Shown here: positions 46,037-58,574 of the stretch, piece by piece | Position numbering within the stretch: the stretch's first letter is position 1 | How the letters are laid out: the number at the start of each line of letters is the position of its first letter | Assembly (NCBI GenBank): GCA_013400115.1 | Contig: VXBP01005598.1 | Coordinates: forward strand, 62,001 to 126,000 | DNA from: Rhinopomastus cyanomelas | Lineage: Eukaryota; Chordata; Aves; Bucerotiformes; Rhinopomastidae | Length of the DNA: 64,000 bases | Reading direction: 5' to 3' | Made by a program: the position numbers and the translations under genes | Notes under the pieces: generated by a model | Told to the model about the DNA's origin: nothing | Seen by the model: only the letters and a program-made list of their open reading frames with translations | Databases searched by the model: none

Positions 46037-47435
46037 ACTATATTACAGAATAGACCACAAACACTCATGTCTAGGATGGTTGCTTTCTCAAACCCATCCC
46101 ACATTTACATTTGCAAGACATGAAAATTCTAAAACCAGAATTCAACAGATGCAGCAAAATTAACTGCTCATTTCAAGCCCACACCCAGGCATCTAGAACA
46201 TGCACTGCCCTTTCTGTGACTGCAAACTAAAGGAATTGTGTAGAAAAAGAAACAGCATCCAGTGGTGTAGTCTCACTCTTTGGTGCTGTGCCTGTTCTTC
46301 CACAGCAGGTATCCCATTTCTCTTCTGAGCTGCATGCTTACCCTCTTGTGAGAAAGTCAGACGCTATTTTCTCGATTCATGCGTCCAACCCAAAAGTTTT
46401 GCCTTTCAAGATAACCCTGCACACTCTACAGCAAACCTTTCCTCTGTCTCTGGGTTCAATTCCTCCTTGGTCCTTCATGGTCTAAAATAGCCTTTTAGCC
46501 CTCTCCAGGCAGCACAGCCCCTGCAGTTAAACTTCATCAGAAAGAATTTCTTGCGTAGCTTCCTGGACCTTTCCTGCACTGAGGCAGAAAAGGAAGAACC
46601 TTCACTTGAGATCCTAATTTGGCACCTCTCAGAGTGCCTGCACTAGCACTTGCCTTTGTTATACTGGCTTTTCCTCTTTGCAGGTTTTACATCGCCACAG
46701 GGTTCTTTCCCTTCACCTCCTCCTCTGGCTTGCAGCCAGCCAGCTTGGATCATTTCACTATTATCAGCCCTCAGGTCAAGAGCTGCAGCTTGTCTCCACA
46801 GCAAGTTCCACAGGAAAGCCAAAAGCAGCCTGCACTACAGTCATGCAACCAGCAGCCTCTGGCTTGTTACCCTCTGTGATGAGTCTCTGATCAGGCAGTC
46901 ACAATTATGACCCTCACAAATACTGTGCTCTGGACTTGCTGAGGTGGTTCCCATCTTTTGGACTCCCCCCGGAAAGCGTGTTAGGTATCCTCATGATCCG
47001 TTTGTAAACACATTCAAATCAATCCAGCTAACACTCAGGTAGTACAAACTTGTGTAAAGGCCTTTACACAACATCTCAATTTCTGGTGAGACAAAATCTG
47101 GAGGCAGAGACCTGAGAACTAAACTCTGGAGAAACCTTGAGTTTATCATTTACTCCTTCCCTGGGTTCTCATCTGTTTTATCTCCTGTTATGCATGGATT
47201 CAAAACTCTTCACTAGTTCTTGGAAATACTCTCCTGCTCTGCAGGTCCATCATCCATTGCTTCTTCTGTTTTGCAGGTTGACTGTTGGGCAGGTGCTTCC
47301 CCTGTCATTGAGGGACCATGGTATCTTCAGAAGTGACTCAGCCCAAAGCACAGGCCACAGAGCAGGGCTGGCAGTGATGGCATTGTCATGGCATTGTACA
47401 GCCACTCCTGTTCTGAGCTGTCAATTCCATGGGGA
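46037..47435. other. Intergenic; nothing recognised
   Basis: All three plus frames are open across 46,650-46,880, but none resembles a known protein and the stretch is simply poor in stop codons. Confidence 0.5.
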
Positions 47436-47860
47436 ATGAGAGTCACACTTTCATGGCTCTTCCACTGTGGATCATCTGTAAGGAACAAGAAATAAGATGA
47501 AAGGACATCAGAAAAAAAAGTTCTTTAAACTAAGAGTGGTGGATCCCTGGAACAGGTTTCCTAGAGAGGTGGTTGAGGTCCCATCCCTGGAGACATTCAA
47601 GGCCAGGCTCGATAGGGCTCAATGACTGCATTAAATGTCCTGCTCATGTTTCCCAACAACTCTATGAAACATCAGAGAACTGGACACAGTCTGTCAGTGG
47701 AAGCCTGAACCTCCTGCTAAAACAGAGCAGAAAAACATATCCCTTGCAAAAGGCCAAGCCCTGCTAGACACAGGCTGTAACTGAAGAGGAACAATCCCAG
47801 CCAGGGGTGTGCAGCAGGGTGTGGGATGGAGCTGGCACGCAGGTAAACATGCAGCACAGG
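47436..47860. repeat. Dispersed duplication, copy A
   Basis: 425 bp shared with 50,940-51,467, same orientation, centres about 3.5 kb apart. It contains a plus-strand CR1 3'-region piece (about 47,517-47,622, CCTGGAACAGGTTTCCTAGA and ATTCAAGGCCAGGCTCGATA) plus about 240 bp of sequence I do not recognise. Copy A lacks the CR1 insertion found in copy B. Confidence 0.95.
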
Positions 47861-48676
47861 GGAACAGCAAGATGTCTCAGACTTCAAGTTTTAACACCTT
47901 TAACTGCTGAGGGTTTCCCTGCAGCTTCAAATTCAATCCAAACATCCCAAGATTTCTTCAAAGAAAACCCACCAACTATCCTATGTCCCTGTCCCTTGGA
48001 AGCCAGAATATTGCTTTTTCTTTATAGAGCAATATTTCCACAGGGGAGGAGAATCAAGATCTATATTAACACTGTGACTAATACTCAGAGATACCAATCA
48101 ACAAATAATATAAAATATTTTCTAGGCAGAAATGACATGCAGAAGAAATTTCTCATTCTGCCACCCACAGCTTCCTAACCCAGGCACAGCAGCAAAGGCC
48201 CAGAGCTAGAGAGCACCCACCGCCGCTTTCACTAGGAAGATTATGTTATGGTGTTCACACCAGAACATGGATTGTTGTCTCATTCATGAAACATGATTAA
48301 CTGTGCCTGGTATCTTCTCAGCAGACCTGCAAATTGCTTTTTGTAGCAAGACTGAGTAAGAGCTGTGTTTGGGACTGCTGTCTTGACTGACTCTTCAGAT
48401 GTGTTGGGTTTACGCTTCTTTAGTAACTTGTTTGTTCAAAAACACTACCCTGAGAGGAAAGGCATTTGCTGGCTATTATATTATTTAATATAACATGTAC
48501 AGAGCATCTTACAATGTGGTTAAACATAACTCTAGAGCAGCAGCAGTAATCCTATAAATGGAAGAGGCACAAGGGCCAATTCTAATAAAAACTGGCAGCA
48601 AAGACCCCTGGATTAGCTCGGCTGAATTTTTTCAGCTTACAAGGGCTTTGGAAAACACAGTAGAAAGAATTCTGAA
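47861..48676. other. Intergenic; nothing recognised
   Basis: No gene or repeat is recognised. Confidence 0.5.
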
Positions 48677-48853
48677 ACCATAGAATCATCAGGGATTGGA
48701 AGGGACCTTGAATGATCATCTAGTCCAATCCCCCCACCACAGCACAATCACCTAGACCAAGTCACACAGGAACACATCCAGGAAGGTCTTAAATGTCTCC
48801 AGTGAAGGAGACTCCACAACTCCCCTGGGCAGCCTGTTCCTGTGCTCTGTCAC
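48677..48853 (-). mobile_element. CR1 3' fragment, minus strand
   Basis: About 177 bp in plus reading from CATAGAATCATCAGGGATTG to CCTGTTCCTGTGCTCTGTCA. Confidence 0.9.
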
Positions 48854-49227
48854 CTGCCTTAGTTTTAATTTTTCAACACACTGCCCAGAAGTCAACTACA
48901 TCACTGCTGGACAGCTGCTGCTGGAGAACCCATTGTTTTTAAACCTAATCACTTCAAATGTCCTCTGTGATATTTTGGTGCTGGCCTGTGTCTCTCATTT
49001 GGAGTTATAAGTTTCTAAGAACCCCAAACCTCCCTCGAGGCTTGCAGGTGAACAGGAAACGTCATGACCATGCTGATCTTCTTTGGGAAACGGCTGCCAA
49101 ATTAAGAAAAATATTGTCTGTTAAATGTTCTTCCACTGCTCACTGTTTTCAGTCAAGATCAGTGACTGTGTCCAGTAATTAGTCTAGGAGGTTTATCAGG
49201 CTGCAGCACACAATGTAATGCTGATGG

Positions 49228-49467
49228 AAATCCAGGCTGGACATAAGGAAACATTTTTGCACTGACAGAGTGATCAGGGATTGGAACAGGCTGCCCAGGG
49301 AGGGGGCTGAGTCACCATCTCTGCAGGTGTTTAAAGATCGTTTAGAATCACAGAATCATTCGGATATGATGCTTAGAGATCTGGTCTAGTTGTGAACTTG
49401 GTAGAGCAGGGTTATTGGTTGGACTTGATGACTTCAAGGGTCTTTTCCAATCTGAACCATTCTACGA
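49228..49467 (+). mobile_element. CR1 3' fragment, plus strand, with a 17-bp nested tail
   Basis: GGCTGGACATAAGGAAACAT through TGGAACAGGCTGCCCAGGGA to TTTTCCAATCTGAACCATTC. At 49,344-49,360 AGAATCACAGAATCATT, which is minus-strand CR1 terminal sequence, interrupts the element. Confidence 0.83.
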
Positions 49468-50939
49468 AAGAGAATTTATTAGAATAGACCATCTCCAGTA
49501 AATGTTAGTGCTACGCAGTCAACAGCAGAGAATCGGTGTCTGCTTCTTACCTGGAGGCTGAAATAATTGTGTCATGTAATGTTCTTGGCATCTCCTAGCT
49601 TGATGAAGTATCAACCCAGAGCTCCTCCTGCACCCTTCCATGTTCTCATGGGTTCAGCTGCCATGCAACTTCTTGTTTTGACTCACACAGAAGAGGGTTA
49701 GAGCCAGTCTCCATCCTCAGGGCTGGCCACAAAGCAAAGGGAAAACAAGGTCTGAATGCATCGCTCATTGAGACTGCAGCGCTCAGAGGTAAGAAGTTTT
49801 ATTGCTGACACGTCAACATGGGAAGCCTTTGGCCTGTGAAATTATTAATCCTCCAAGCATTTCCTCTTCTGGATTTATGTCCTTCAGCCAAGCTGATCTT
49901 CCAAGTATTTCACAATGCTGCTGTTATCACTGTCTCTTCACATCAAAGCAAACACATGGTGAGGAAGCCTGATCAGGGAACCACAAGAATGGCTCAGGAG
50001 AGGTGGGAGAGTCGAGTTTGTTGAGCAGTGCTGAGTGACAGTTCCTCCGGGAGGGGTTCAGCTGCCTTCCCAGCACGTGATAAACACATCTTTCCCTCTG
50101 GCAGAAAGGAGGAGTCCTCTGCTGCTTGCTGCCCTTTGTGAGCCTAGTATAAAACTCTGAGAACTGAACTTCTTGTGGATCCAGTTACAGCAGGGAGAGC
50201 TAGATGCAAAACAAGAGGAAGGCACCACAGTTTAGATTTTTAAGGGTAATTGCATTAATTGCCTAAATATTAGTTTCAAGAGTAACTCAGGTCTGTGAAA
50301 CAATGACTTAATGACACACATTTCATTTGAGTCACAGCCTGAGGTGAACGTCAGCCATCCACATCACACAGGCCATGCAAAAAGTGGACAGACACCCAGT
50401 AGCCTCTAAAATTTGAGCCTGGCCCCCCTCATTAATTTCCAGCACTGCTAAATTTAACAATCTACATTTTATTTGTTTTCTATGGGATTTCACTCTTCCA
50501 CAGTAGAGGAAGCAAACCACTGATGAAGAGAGAAATCTGCTAGAGGGTGCAGATGCTTTAGATATCTCTAAATAGCCCTGTTCTCTCCAAAGACCTCATG
50601 GACAGCATTTCTTTATGGGTCTGGATCAAAGCAATAAATGAGTGCATGAGAAATAACACAGTCACTCAGGGAAGCAGATTATTCAACAAAACAAGAAGTC
50701 CTTGGTAATGCCAGGACAGCTCTACAACACAGAACAACCGCTTTAAAAAAACGGTTGTAGGCAAAAATAAAACCAATCCAGGCTCCTACAAATATTAAAA
50801 AATGTCTGAAGTATGCTACTTGTGGTCAAAGAATCTCAAAAACTGTTTTAAGAAAGCTTCTTACTGAAAAGCTCAGACTACAGGAATTGTGCTACCTGTG
50901 TGAAGGAATGTGGTCCTGACTTTTTGAGGCACTGCTTTC
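49468..50939. other. Intergenic; no gene recognised
   Basis: Contains a TATAAAA-like motif near 50,149 and a small hairpin (ACAACCG at 50,734-50,740 and its complement at 50,752-50,758). Neither is enough to call a feature. Confidence 0.5.
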
Positions 50940-51467
50940 ATGAGAGTCACACTTCCATGGCTCTTCCACTGTGCATCATTTGTAAGGAACAAGAAGTAAG
51001 ATGAATCACAGAATCACAGAACATCAGGGATTGGAAGGGACCATGAAAGATCATCCAGTCCAATCCCCCTGCAACAGCAGGATCACCCAGATTAAGTCTG
51101 GGTAATGAAAGGACATCAGAAAAAAAGTTCTTTAAACTAAGAGTGGTGGATCCCTGGAACAGGTTTCCTAGAGAGGTGGTTGAGGTCCCATCCCTGGAGA
51201 CATTCAAGGCCAGGCTCGATAGGGCTCAATGACTGCATTAAATGTCCTGCTCATGTTTCCCAACAACTCTATGAAACATCAGAGAACTGGACACAGTCTG
51301 TCAGTGGAAGCCTGAACCTCCTGCTAAAACAGAGCAGAAAAACATATCCCTTGCAAAAGGCCAAGCCCTGCTAGACACAGGCTGTAACTGAAGAGGAACA
51401 ATCCCAGCCAGGGGTGTGCAGCAGGGTGTGGGATGGAGCTGGCACGCAGGTAAACATGCAGCACAGG
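50940..51467. repeat. Dispersed duplication, copy B (interrupted by CR1)
   Basis: Matches copy A at 47,436-47,860. The first 65 bp (to 51,004) carry four substitutions relative to A. After the inserted CR1, 51,109-51,467 is identical to A except for one A fewer in a homopolymer. Confidence 0.95.
51005..51108 (-). mobile_element. CR1 3' end inserted into duplication copy B
   Basis: The 104 extra bases relative to copy A are a minus-strand CR1 3' end (plus reading ATCACAGAATCACAGAACAT to AGTCTGGGTAATGA). ATGA stands on both sides (51,001-51,004 and 51,105-51,108), a possible 4-bp target-site duplication. Confidence 0.92.
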
Positions 51468-51993
51468 ACTGCAGTGAAACGAGAACCAGGCAATACGATA
51501 ACGCTGTGGTTTTGTATAAAGACCCAGGTCCTTCTAAAAGCATCCTGTTACTTTGACATGTACCCAGTGTCCTGAATGAGGCCACTTGAGACAACTATGC
51601 AGATTCTGGAAATAGAAGTGACATGAGCCAGAGGTACTGTAGCCCTTGGAAGGGAATTCTTTTCTCAGGAAACAGACAGCCCAATCCAAACAATACTCAT
51701 AAAAACAAACTGCCACAACACAATATATTTCCTAGGCAAATGCAACTTTCACGGATGCTTAGAACGTTCCACGCATTTTCCCAGCCCCACAACAGCTATT
51801 TTCCACAGGACCCAGACCAAAATAATGAATCACACAACTGGGCTCTGGTCCTTAGCAAATCCTAGCAAAGTTAATTTGGGTATAGACCTTCCCATAAACT
51901 ACAGTCCCTCCACATGCTGTTGGGTTCATCTGTGCACCCCAGGCATTTCTAGGGGTTGGTTAAGACTGACTCAGAATCTAAATTGAATCAAAT
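51468..51993. other. Intergenic; nothing recognised
   Basis: No gene or repeat is recognised. Confidence 0.5.
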
Positions 51994-52368
51994 AGCTGGG
52001 TCTCTTCAGCTTGGAGAAAAGGGGACTGAGGGGTGACCTCATTAACGTCTATAAATATGTGAGGGGTGGGTGTCAGGAGGATGGAGCCAGGCTCTTCTCA
52101 ATGTCATCTGGTGATAGGACAAGGGACAATGGATGCAAGCTGGAAATAGGAGGTTCCACATAAATATGAGAAGGAACATCTTCCCAGTTAGGGTGACAGA
52201 GCACTGGAACACACTGCCCAGGGGAGTTGTGGAGTCTCCTTCTCTGGAGATGTTTAAAACCTGCCTGGATATCTCCCTGTGCAACTTGGTCTAGGTGATC
52301 CTGCTGTGTCTGGGGGATTGGACTAGATGATCTTTCGAGGTCCCTTCCAATCCCTAATGATTCTATGA
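51994..52368 (+). mobile_element. CR1 3' fragment, plus strand
   Basis: About 375 bp from AGCTGGGTCTCTTCAGCTTG to the terminal CTAATGATTCTATGA, with a complete 3' end. Confidence 0.93.
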
Positions 52369-53679
52369 AATACATTTTCTTTTAACCACAGACTTCTGGC
52401 TACAGAGTGAAGGTTCCCAGTGACTGTGTGGCTCCATGCATGCAAGGCAACAATAGATTCACAGTGGGAATCATAGTGAGGGAGCTCTGTTGAGCAACAA
52501 AGGAAAGAACTAACCTAGGATGCCTCAGCCTGTGTAGAGGTTATTTCTGCCTCTGGCAAAAAGGGTTCTGTGGCCACCTGCAGAATTACGAAGACACGAG
52601 ATTCCTTCTTTGCAGAGAGCATCACTTATCATCGCTATCTTGCAAATAAAAATTACTTTGCTCTCATAACTTAAGCAGATGCCACTGCACTTAATAAAAG
52701 GTCAGTATTGTTATAACAGTCAGGTCTGCACTGGGGACACTGGTTTGTAGTGTCAGAAGGCCTGTAGTGTAGTGTTAAGGGAAGCATCAAATGTTTCAGT
52801 GCCCAGAGAGGTAGCAAGTTGCAGTAAGCCCAGGAAAGGATGTGGGAATCAGGAGCTTCATTAAGATGACCAGCTTTTCAGATCCCTCTTTTGTCAACTG
52901 TGAATGATTAACTCATGGAAGTGTTTTGAGAACAAGCAAACATTTATGAAATACTTCCCAAGCAGAATGGTCAGACTATTATTTTATTGCTTTCATCTTC
53001 TCACTTCCTGGAACTCACTGTCCCACAACAAAATATCAAACACTTTAAACAACTGTTTCTTTACATTCGTGTAGCTATTAAAAACGGATGTGCATTTGAA
53101 TTCACACTAGTCAGTAAAAATGAAGGGCTGCAGATAGGCAGATCTTCACCTGGACCATTAAATGACCACTATTTCAGGCAAAAAACTGAAGACACAGGTA
53201 TTTTTCTATTATTTTAATCCATGGCAATGACTTTGCCTGGTGACAGTATGCCAGCATGAGCACCCAGGGCAGTAAAACTGTTCCCTGAGTGTTCCTGGAA
53301 ACATAGTAGAAGCAGCATGAACCAATGAACCAAACAACAAAGACAGACACATCTGAGTGCCCACAGATTCCCTGCAGTTCTCACGTGGGCATTTCCATTT
53401 GAGAGAAGAATCTTAGGGCTGGGGTATCTGAACCTCCAGGTTCAACCAGGTCCTGAACATCATCCATAGGGAGCAGATATGGACTTTCTAGGAACATAAA
53501 GAGTATCTAAAGGAGCTGCTGGGATGACAATGAAGATACCAATAGATAACAAAAAAAAAAATAAAAATCAGTAATTCATTTGACCAAATGAATCACCCAC
53601 CTACTACTGTCTTAGAGAAAGGCAGAAAAGTCCCTCATCTGGTTTAAAGGCCATGTAGGAGTTAGGGAGATGTCAGGAT
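52369..53679. other. Intergenic; nothing recognised
   Basis: No gene or repeat is recognised apart from a short A-run near 53,553. Confidence 0.5.
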
Positions 53680-53738
53680 GAGGGCTGGACTTGATGATCC
53701 TGGAGGTCCTTTCCAGCCATGATGATTCTATGATTCTA
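53680..53738 (+). mobile_element. CR1 3' end, plus strand
   Basis: GGGCTGGACTTGATGATCCT, GGTCCTTTCCAGCCATGA and a tail of two TGATTCTA units. Confidence 0.88.
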
Positions 53739-56700
53739 ACCAATGCCTTCTGAATTTTTGCTGCCAAACAACACAACTAAACAGATTCTTACCTCTCCCA
53801 CATACATAGTTAATTAAAAATAGTGGTGCTGTTATGGGACACCTGTAACTGGCCTTGTGTGGAAGCCATGTCTGTCACTGGTAATTAAAATTATCCTTCC
53901 ATTGTTACCAACTTCAGCTTCACCAAATCAGCCATTTATTTCCTCAGCTGTCAGAGTCCTGGCTGAACACACAGGAAATACTCAACTTCCATCCGTCTCC
54001 TTCACACAGCAGATACGAGACATGTCTACATATTCCTAGGTCTTCATAAGATTTTTAGCCTTTTAACCCAGATCAGATTTTCTCACTGATGTACACACTG
54101 AAGGCAAAGCCCAGCTTCTTTTGGATGGTTGGCTTCAAATACAGAGTAACTTTGCTTCCCTTTTTCCCCATGGTTATGTCTTTCCCTTCAAAGAGCTGTT
54201 GGACAAAACCTCAGGCTGTAGCACATAAAATGAAAATGTCTGCATCTCACATCTACCCACATTTTACACAGCCTGTGTGAGAACGAGGCAGTCTCACAGG
54301 ACTTTCATCGTAACAATCACTGGCATCGCTCTGCTTGTGAGGCACTCGCTTTGAAACACATTTCGTGAGCAGGTCCAACGCTGGCATCAGCACAAGCCTA
54401 GAGTTCATTAGAATTAGTCCTATCTATGGTGCCTCATGGAGAAGAAGAAAGGCCTGGGACTTGGGAAATCCAGTCACTTGTAGGCAAGGTGCCAAATTTT
54501 TAAAATTAGGAAGCGACTTCCCATGAGTTTCACAACAGATGACTCTGGTCAAGGAAAAATCTTTGTGGAAGCAGGGACAGGGACCTGAATTCCTGTTCAG
54601 GAGAGAATGACCAAAGCAGGTAGATGACAATGCTGCTCGCCCATACCTGGATCTGGACACACAGTGGGGCTCAACTACCCAAAATATACTACAAGATATA
54701 GTATGTTACATAGAACTTTACTACAAAATGAGGTTCTGTGGAAGTGACCTACAAATTTGGAGCAAGTTTATAGAACAGTTTCAATTTAAAGAACAGCAGA
54801 AGAATCAGGATAGTCACAACATATTTTTACATCCTGAAGCCTTTTTCCTGTGGTTGCTGCCAAGAAATGTTATTCAGTCAAAACAGTTCTGTTTGTTTTT
54901 CTTTCCCAAGGAAAAACAAAGGCAAATGGGGTCTTGATGGTTTTAATTTATATTTTCCACATATAAAAATAAGAATTTGTAGTGCTACAGTCACAAGTCA
55001 ATGTCAAATCTTGTGACTTGCCATGACTAACCCACATAAGGTCTAGTAGGTTTCGACTAGCTGTTGCTGCAGTACGAGTACTCACTAGCCCCCAGCACAA
55101 TGTCCTTGAACTCTCAGGGGAAAATGACAATTTCCCTCCCACATATAAAACCATTGGGTGCTGCAGCAGTTCCTGCTTTGCCCTCATGCTCACACGACCA
55201 GAGTTGCTGTAACGTGAACGTGTGCCTACTGCAACAAAGTAGAAGGCTTTAATTTAGCTGGGTTTAAACACTCATAATTCCTCCTGAGATTTCCTCCCAG
55301 TAAATCATGAGTACATTTTTGTATCCCTATGCTAGCCATGCCTTCTGCAGGGGCACCAAAGCTTCTAGCAGGGAAGGGATTTGCCAGGACTGTACCTTAA
55401 AGATGAAAGAGGGAAAACAATGTCTGGGGCTGGTCAAAGGGCCCTCAACCATGACCTTGAATATGGCACAGGCACTACTGAACTGGCAAGGAGATCCAGT
55501 GCCAGTCAGTGAGGGTAGTGTGGGAAGCACAGTGACTTCTCCACAGGGATTTTCTTCTGCAAGAGCAGCCACCACTGGCAGAAAGTCCCCTGGCCAAAGT
55601 AATTACACTTCTGAGCATCCTCACATGTCAGAGCAGGCAATGACCAGAGCTCTGCTGCCAGCCACAGCTGCCAGGAAAGCTTGCTTCAGCAAACCATAGA
55701 TGCTGCACACCATCCACAAGCTGTTGTGGTCTCACCGAAGAAACCACAGCACCCAGTAGCCTACAGTGCTTGCTCCTTCCTGCTGTTGAGCAATTCTTTG
55801 TCTGTGCTACGATTATCACTGTCTGTTTCCCCACCTATTCACCTTCCTCCTGACGTGGCTCTGCTAGTGCAGAGACCTGACCAGCCTCACGGCTTCCAGC
55901 AGCGGCTTTGCTTATCCCTGCTGCAAGTGAGCAGAGTCAATGGCAGCACAGCAGCCTAGCTGGCTACACCTCCTCTCCCTGTACCTCTCCACACACTACA
56001 CTCCCTCAGCGCAACACAGACAGCCCAGCAGAGCAGCATGCATCACAGACAAAGGGGCTGAAGAGCACACACACCCTCTGCCCTGCACTGTGGCCGATGT
56101 CCCTGCATCAGCTTCACTTTCTCTAGAGCAGAGTAGAACATCTGGGTTATGCTGCAGAGGCTTCATCTAGGTGTTTTCAGTCCTTCCAGCAAGAAGACTG
56201 TAAGGCAGGAAACAAAGTCAATGTGGTTTTTAAAAATATTTTCTGTGTTTTGAGCCTATTAGCTTAGGACCTTTTTTCCCACTAGCTAGCCACAAGCTGT
56301 GACTTTTGAGATCACTGTACCATGCAACTAAAACATTCCTAACATTAAATATCAACATCACTTAAAAACAGGACACGCTGGACAGGAATGCTGGTATTGA
56401 TGTTCATACATTTATGCATGTCAAGTTTAAAGAACAGCTCTGAAATCAGTTTTATTCTCCATCAGTGTTCTTCTATTACTTCTATATTCGGACATGCAAG
56501 AAGATTCAGGGGTTGCCAACTGATTTATATTTTATCCCGCTATTGTAGCAGGTGCAGGAATAACCATTATCCCATGCAGTGGCTCCTGAGCTGTAGCAAC
56601 ATGCTGGATTTCAGAGCCTTATCAGCTCTGCCACTGAGTGGTCCTTAAGGCAAAGCCAAAGTCACTTTAAAAGGAAAATACGTCAACGTAAACATGCTGC

Positions 56701-56890
56701 CTTAGCATCTGGAGATTTTTCCAGCTAATCTCTTCTGCGGTACCAGAAGCACTGCCTCAAGTACCCACGGATAAAGGATATTGGGCTGTGATGAGTGCCT
56801 GGTGCTTCCTTTTCACTACTCTGGAAAGCAGATAACTTTTTTGCTTGCTTTGTGCTTGCAGAGGGTTCACAGGAATTGTCACACAGGTAT
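53739..56890. other. Intergenic; nothing recognised
   Basis: The largest stretch without repeats in the right half of the window. The 130-codon frame at 55,307-55,699 has no family resemblance and is doubtful. Confidence 0.5.
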
Positions 56891-57395
56891 AATTCCCATT
56901 CTTAAGAAGGGGAAATAAATGAAATCCAACCAAGCAAACATGCGCTGGCCATCAACTAAGAAATGTAAAGAAGATTAGATGCTCCCTGCAGTTTCTGTGG
57001 AGATTCTGCCCGCCTTACAGATGTGTCATCGTGTGTTTGAATGGAGTTTTTCTTGAGTACTTTAGCTATTTCCCTTGCTACAGTTTACATACCCTTATCT
57101 CCTGCTCCACTTGTCATTACCAATAAATTTCACAAGACCACGTCTGGTGGTATTTTGCATGCTGGCCAAGAAACCAAATTACTTTTGCTTCCAAGTATCA
57201 CTCTGCAGCCCTTCTCATAGCAAGGGCTGCTTTTTCCAAGGCCTGGGACAAGATGCTGAAGTGCTGATGTCATTTGCCTGAATCGCCAGGCCTTTTCCTT
57301 CCTGTTTCTCTTCAGTCAAGCTCCTGATTCATTCCAGCTCCCTCACGTCACTCAGAAGTTGCTTCAAAAATAATTAGACGCAAGAGAGGGTTGAG

Positions 57396-57419
57396 ACAGA
57401 ACCTGCAACAGAACCTGCA
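57396..57419. repeat. 12-bp tandem duplicate present only in copy 1
   Basis: ACAGAACCTGCA occurs twice without mismatch. The matching place in copy 2 has CCAATAACA before a single unit. Confidence 0.9.
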
Positions 57420-58132
57420 AGCGCTGGAATGAGATCGATTGCCTTGGTGTTGTTTTCCCCCCTTTCCATAATGAAATCTGCTCTTTAGAAAGGCAAAAAA
57501 GAAAAGTCATCTGCTTTATTTAGCAGATGTTAGCAGGAGCTAGCAATGAATGCCTTGTTCCCTGCAACGGGGCCAAGCTGATGTCACCAGCAGCAGCTGG
57601 CTGAGAAACATGTTTCAGCACAGCTTCATATAGGTCTCCAAACCCTACACTGAAGTTGAGATGAGAGAACTCCAAGCTGATTTGCCTGAATGCATGCCAG
57701 ACAAATAAAGTTTCTCTTGTAGGTCCATTTTGTGCTTTTGAAGGAAGCAAATTTATGATGCAAACTCGTTTGGTGCCTTTTTAATTAAGTGATGCCTTCA
57801 GAAAGTTTATTGGGTTAAATACAAGTCTGTGTGGTAAAGCAGCCCACAACTTAAAAGTTGGGGAGGGGGGAGTTGGGTCTGGTTTTTTAAACCTTAAAGT
57901 TGAATTTAAACCTTAGTTTTAAGCCTTACCAATTTCTTAGAGCTGAAGTCTAGGCATTCAACAGCCACCACATGTCTTACTTGGAATAGCAACAAGAACT
58001 TGTTATCCCTTAGCATCTTCCAACCCATACTAATTGGCAAATATTGACTGCACTAACCTTCAAACACCCCTATGAAGTAAAGAGTAGCATATCTTCATTT
58101 TAAACAGCAGACAAGGGCAAGAATAGATATCT

Positions 58133-58574
58133 CATAGAATCATAGAATCACCTGGGTTGGAAGGGACATCCAGAGGTAATCTAGTCAAACATCCCTGGCA
58201 GTAAGCAGGGACATCCTCAACAAAATCAGGTTGCCCAGAGCCTTCTCCAGCCTCACCTTGAAGATCTCCAGAGATGAGGACACAACTTTCTCCCTGGGCA
58301 ACCTGTTCCAGTGTTCAACCACCCTCCTGCTAAAGAGCTTCTTCCTAACATCCAATTTAAATCTGCCCTTCTCTAATGTGAAACCATTACCTCTCATCCT
58401 GTCACTACAGGCCTTTGTAAATAGTCTCTCTCCATCTTTCTTGTAGACCCCTTCAGATACTGGAAGGTTGCTATCAGGTCCCCCTGGAGCCTTCTCTTCT
58501 CCATGCTGAACAACACCAGCTCTCTCAGCCTGTCCTCATACATAGCAGAGGTGTTCTAGTACCCTGATCATTTT
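58133..58574 (-). mobile_element. Older CR1 fragment, minus strand (copy 1)
   Basis: In plus reading from CATAGAATCATAGAATCACC, through CAGAGCCTTCTCCAGCCTCA, to CCTGATCATTTT, where a younger CR1 begins. Confidence 0.92.

Noticed and set aside
46619..46910. Three overlapping open frames on the plus strand
   Set aside because: All three frames being open over the same bases indicates stop-poor composition, not coding.
50140..50215. TATAAAA-like motif with a nearby CACGTG as a possible promoter or LTR
   Set aside because: No terminal repeats, primer-binding site or paired copy were found; single motifs occur by chance.
50734..50758. Seven-base hairpin with an 11-base loop
   Set aside because: Arms this short are expected many times in 64 kb.
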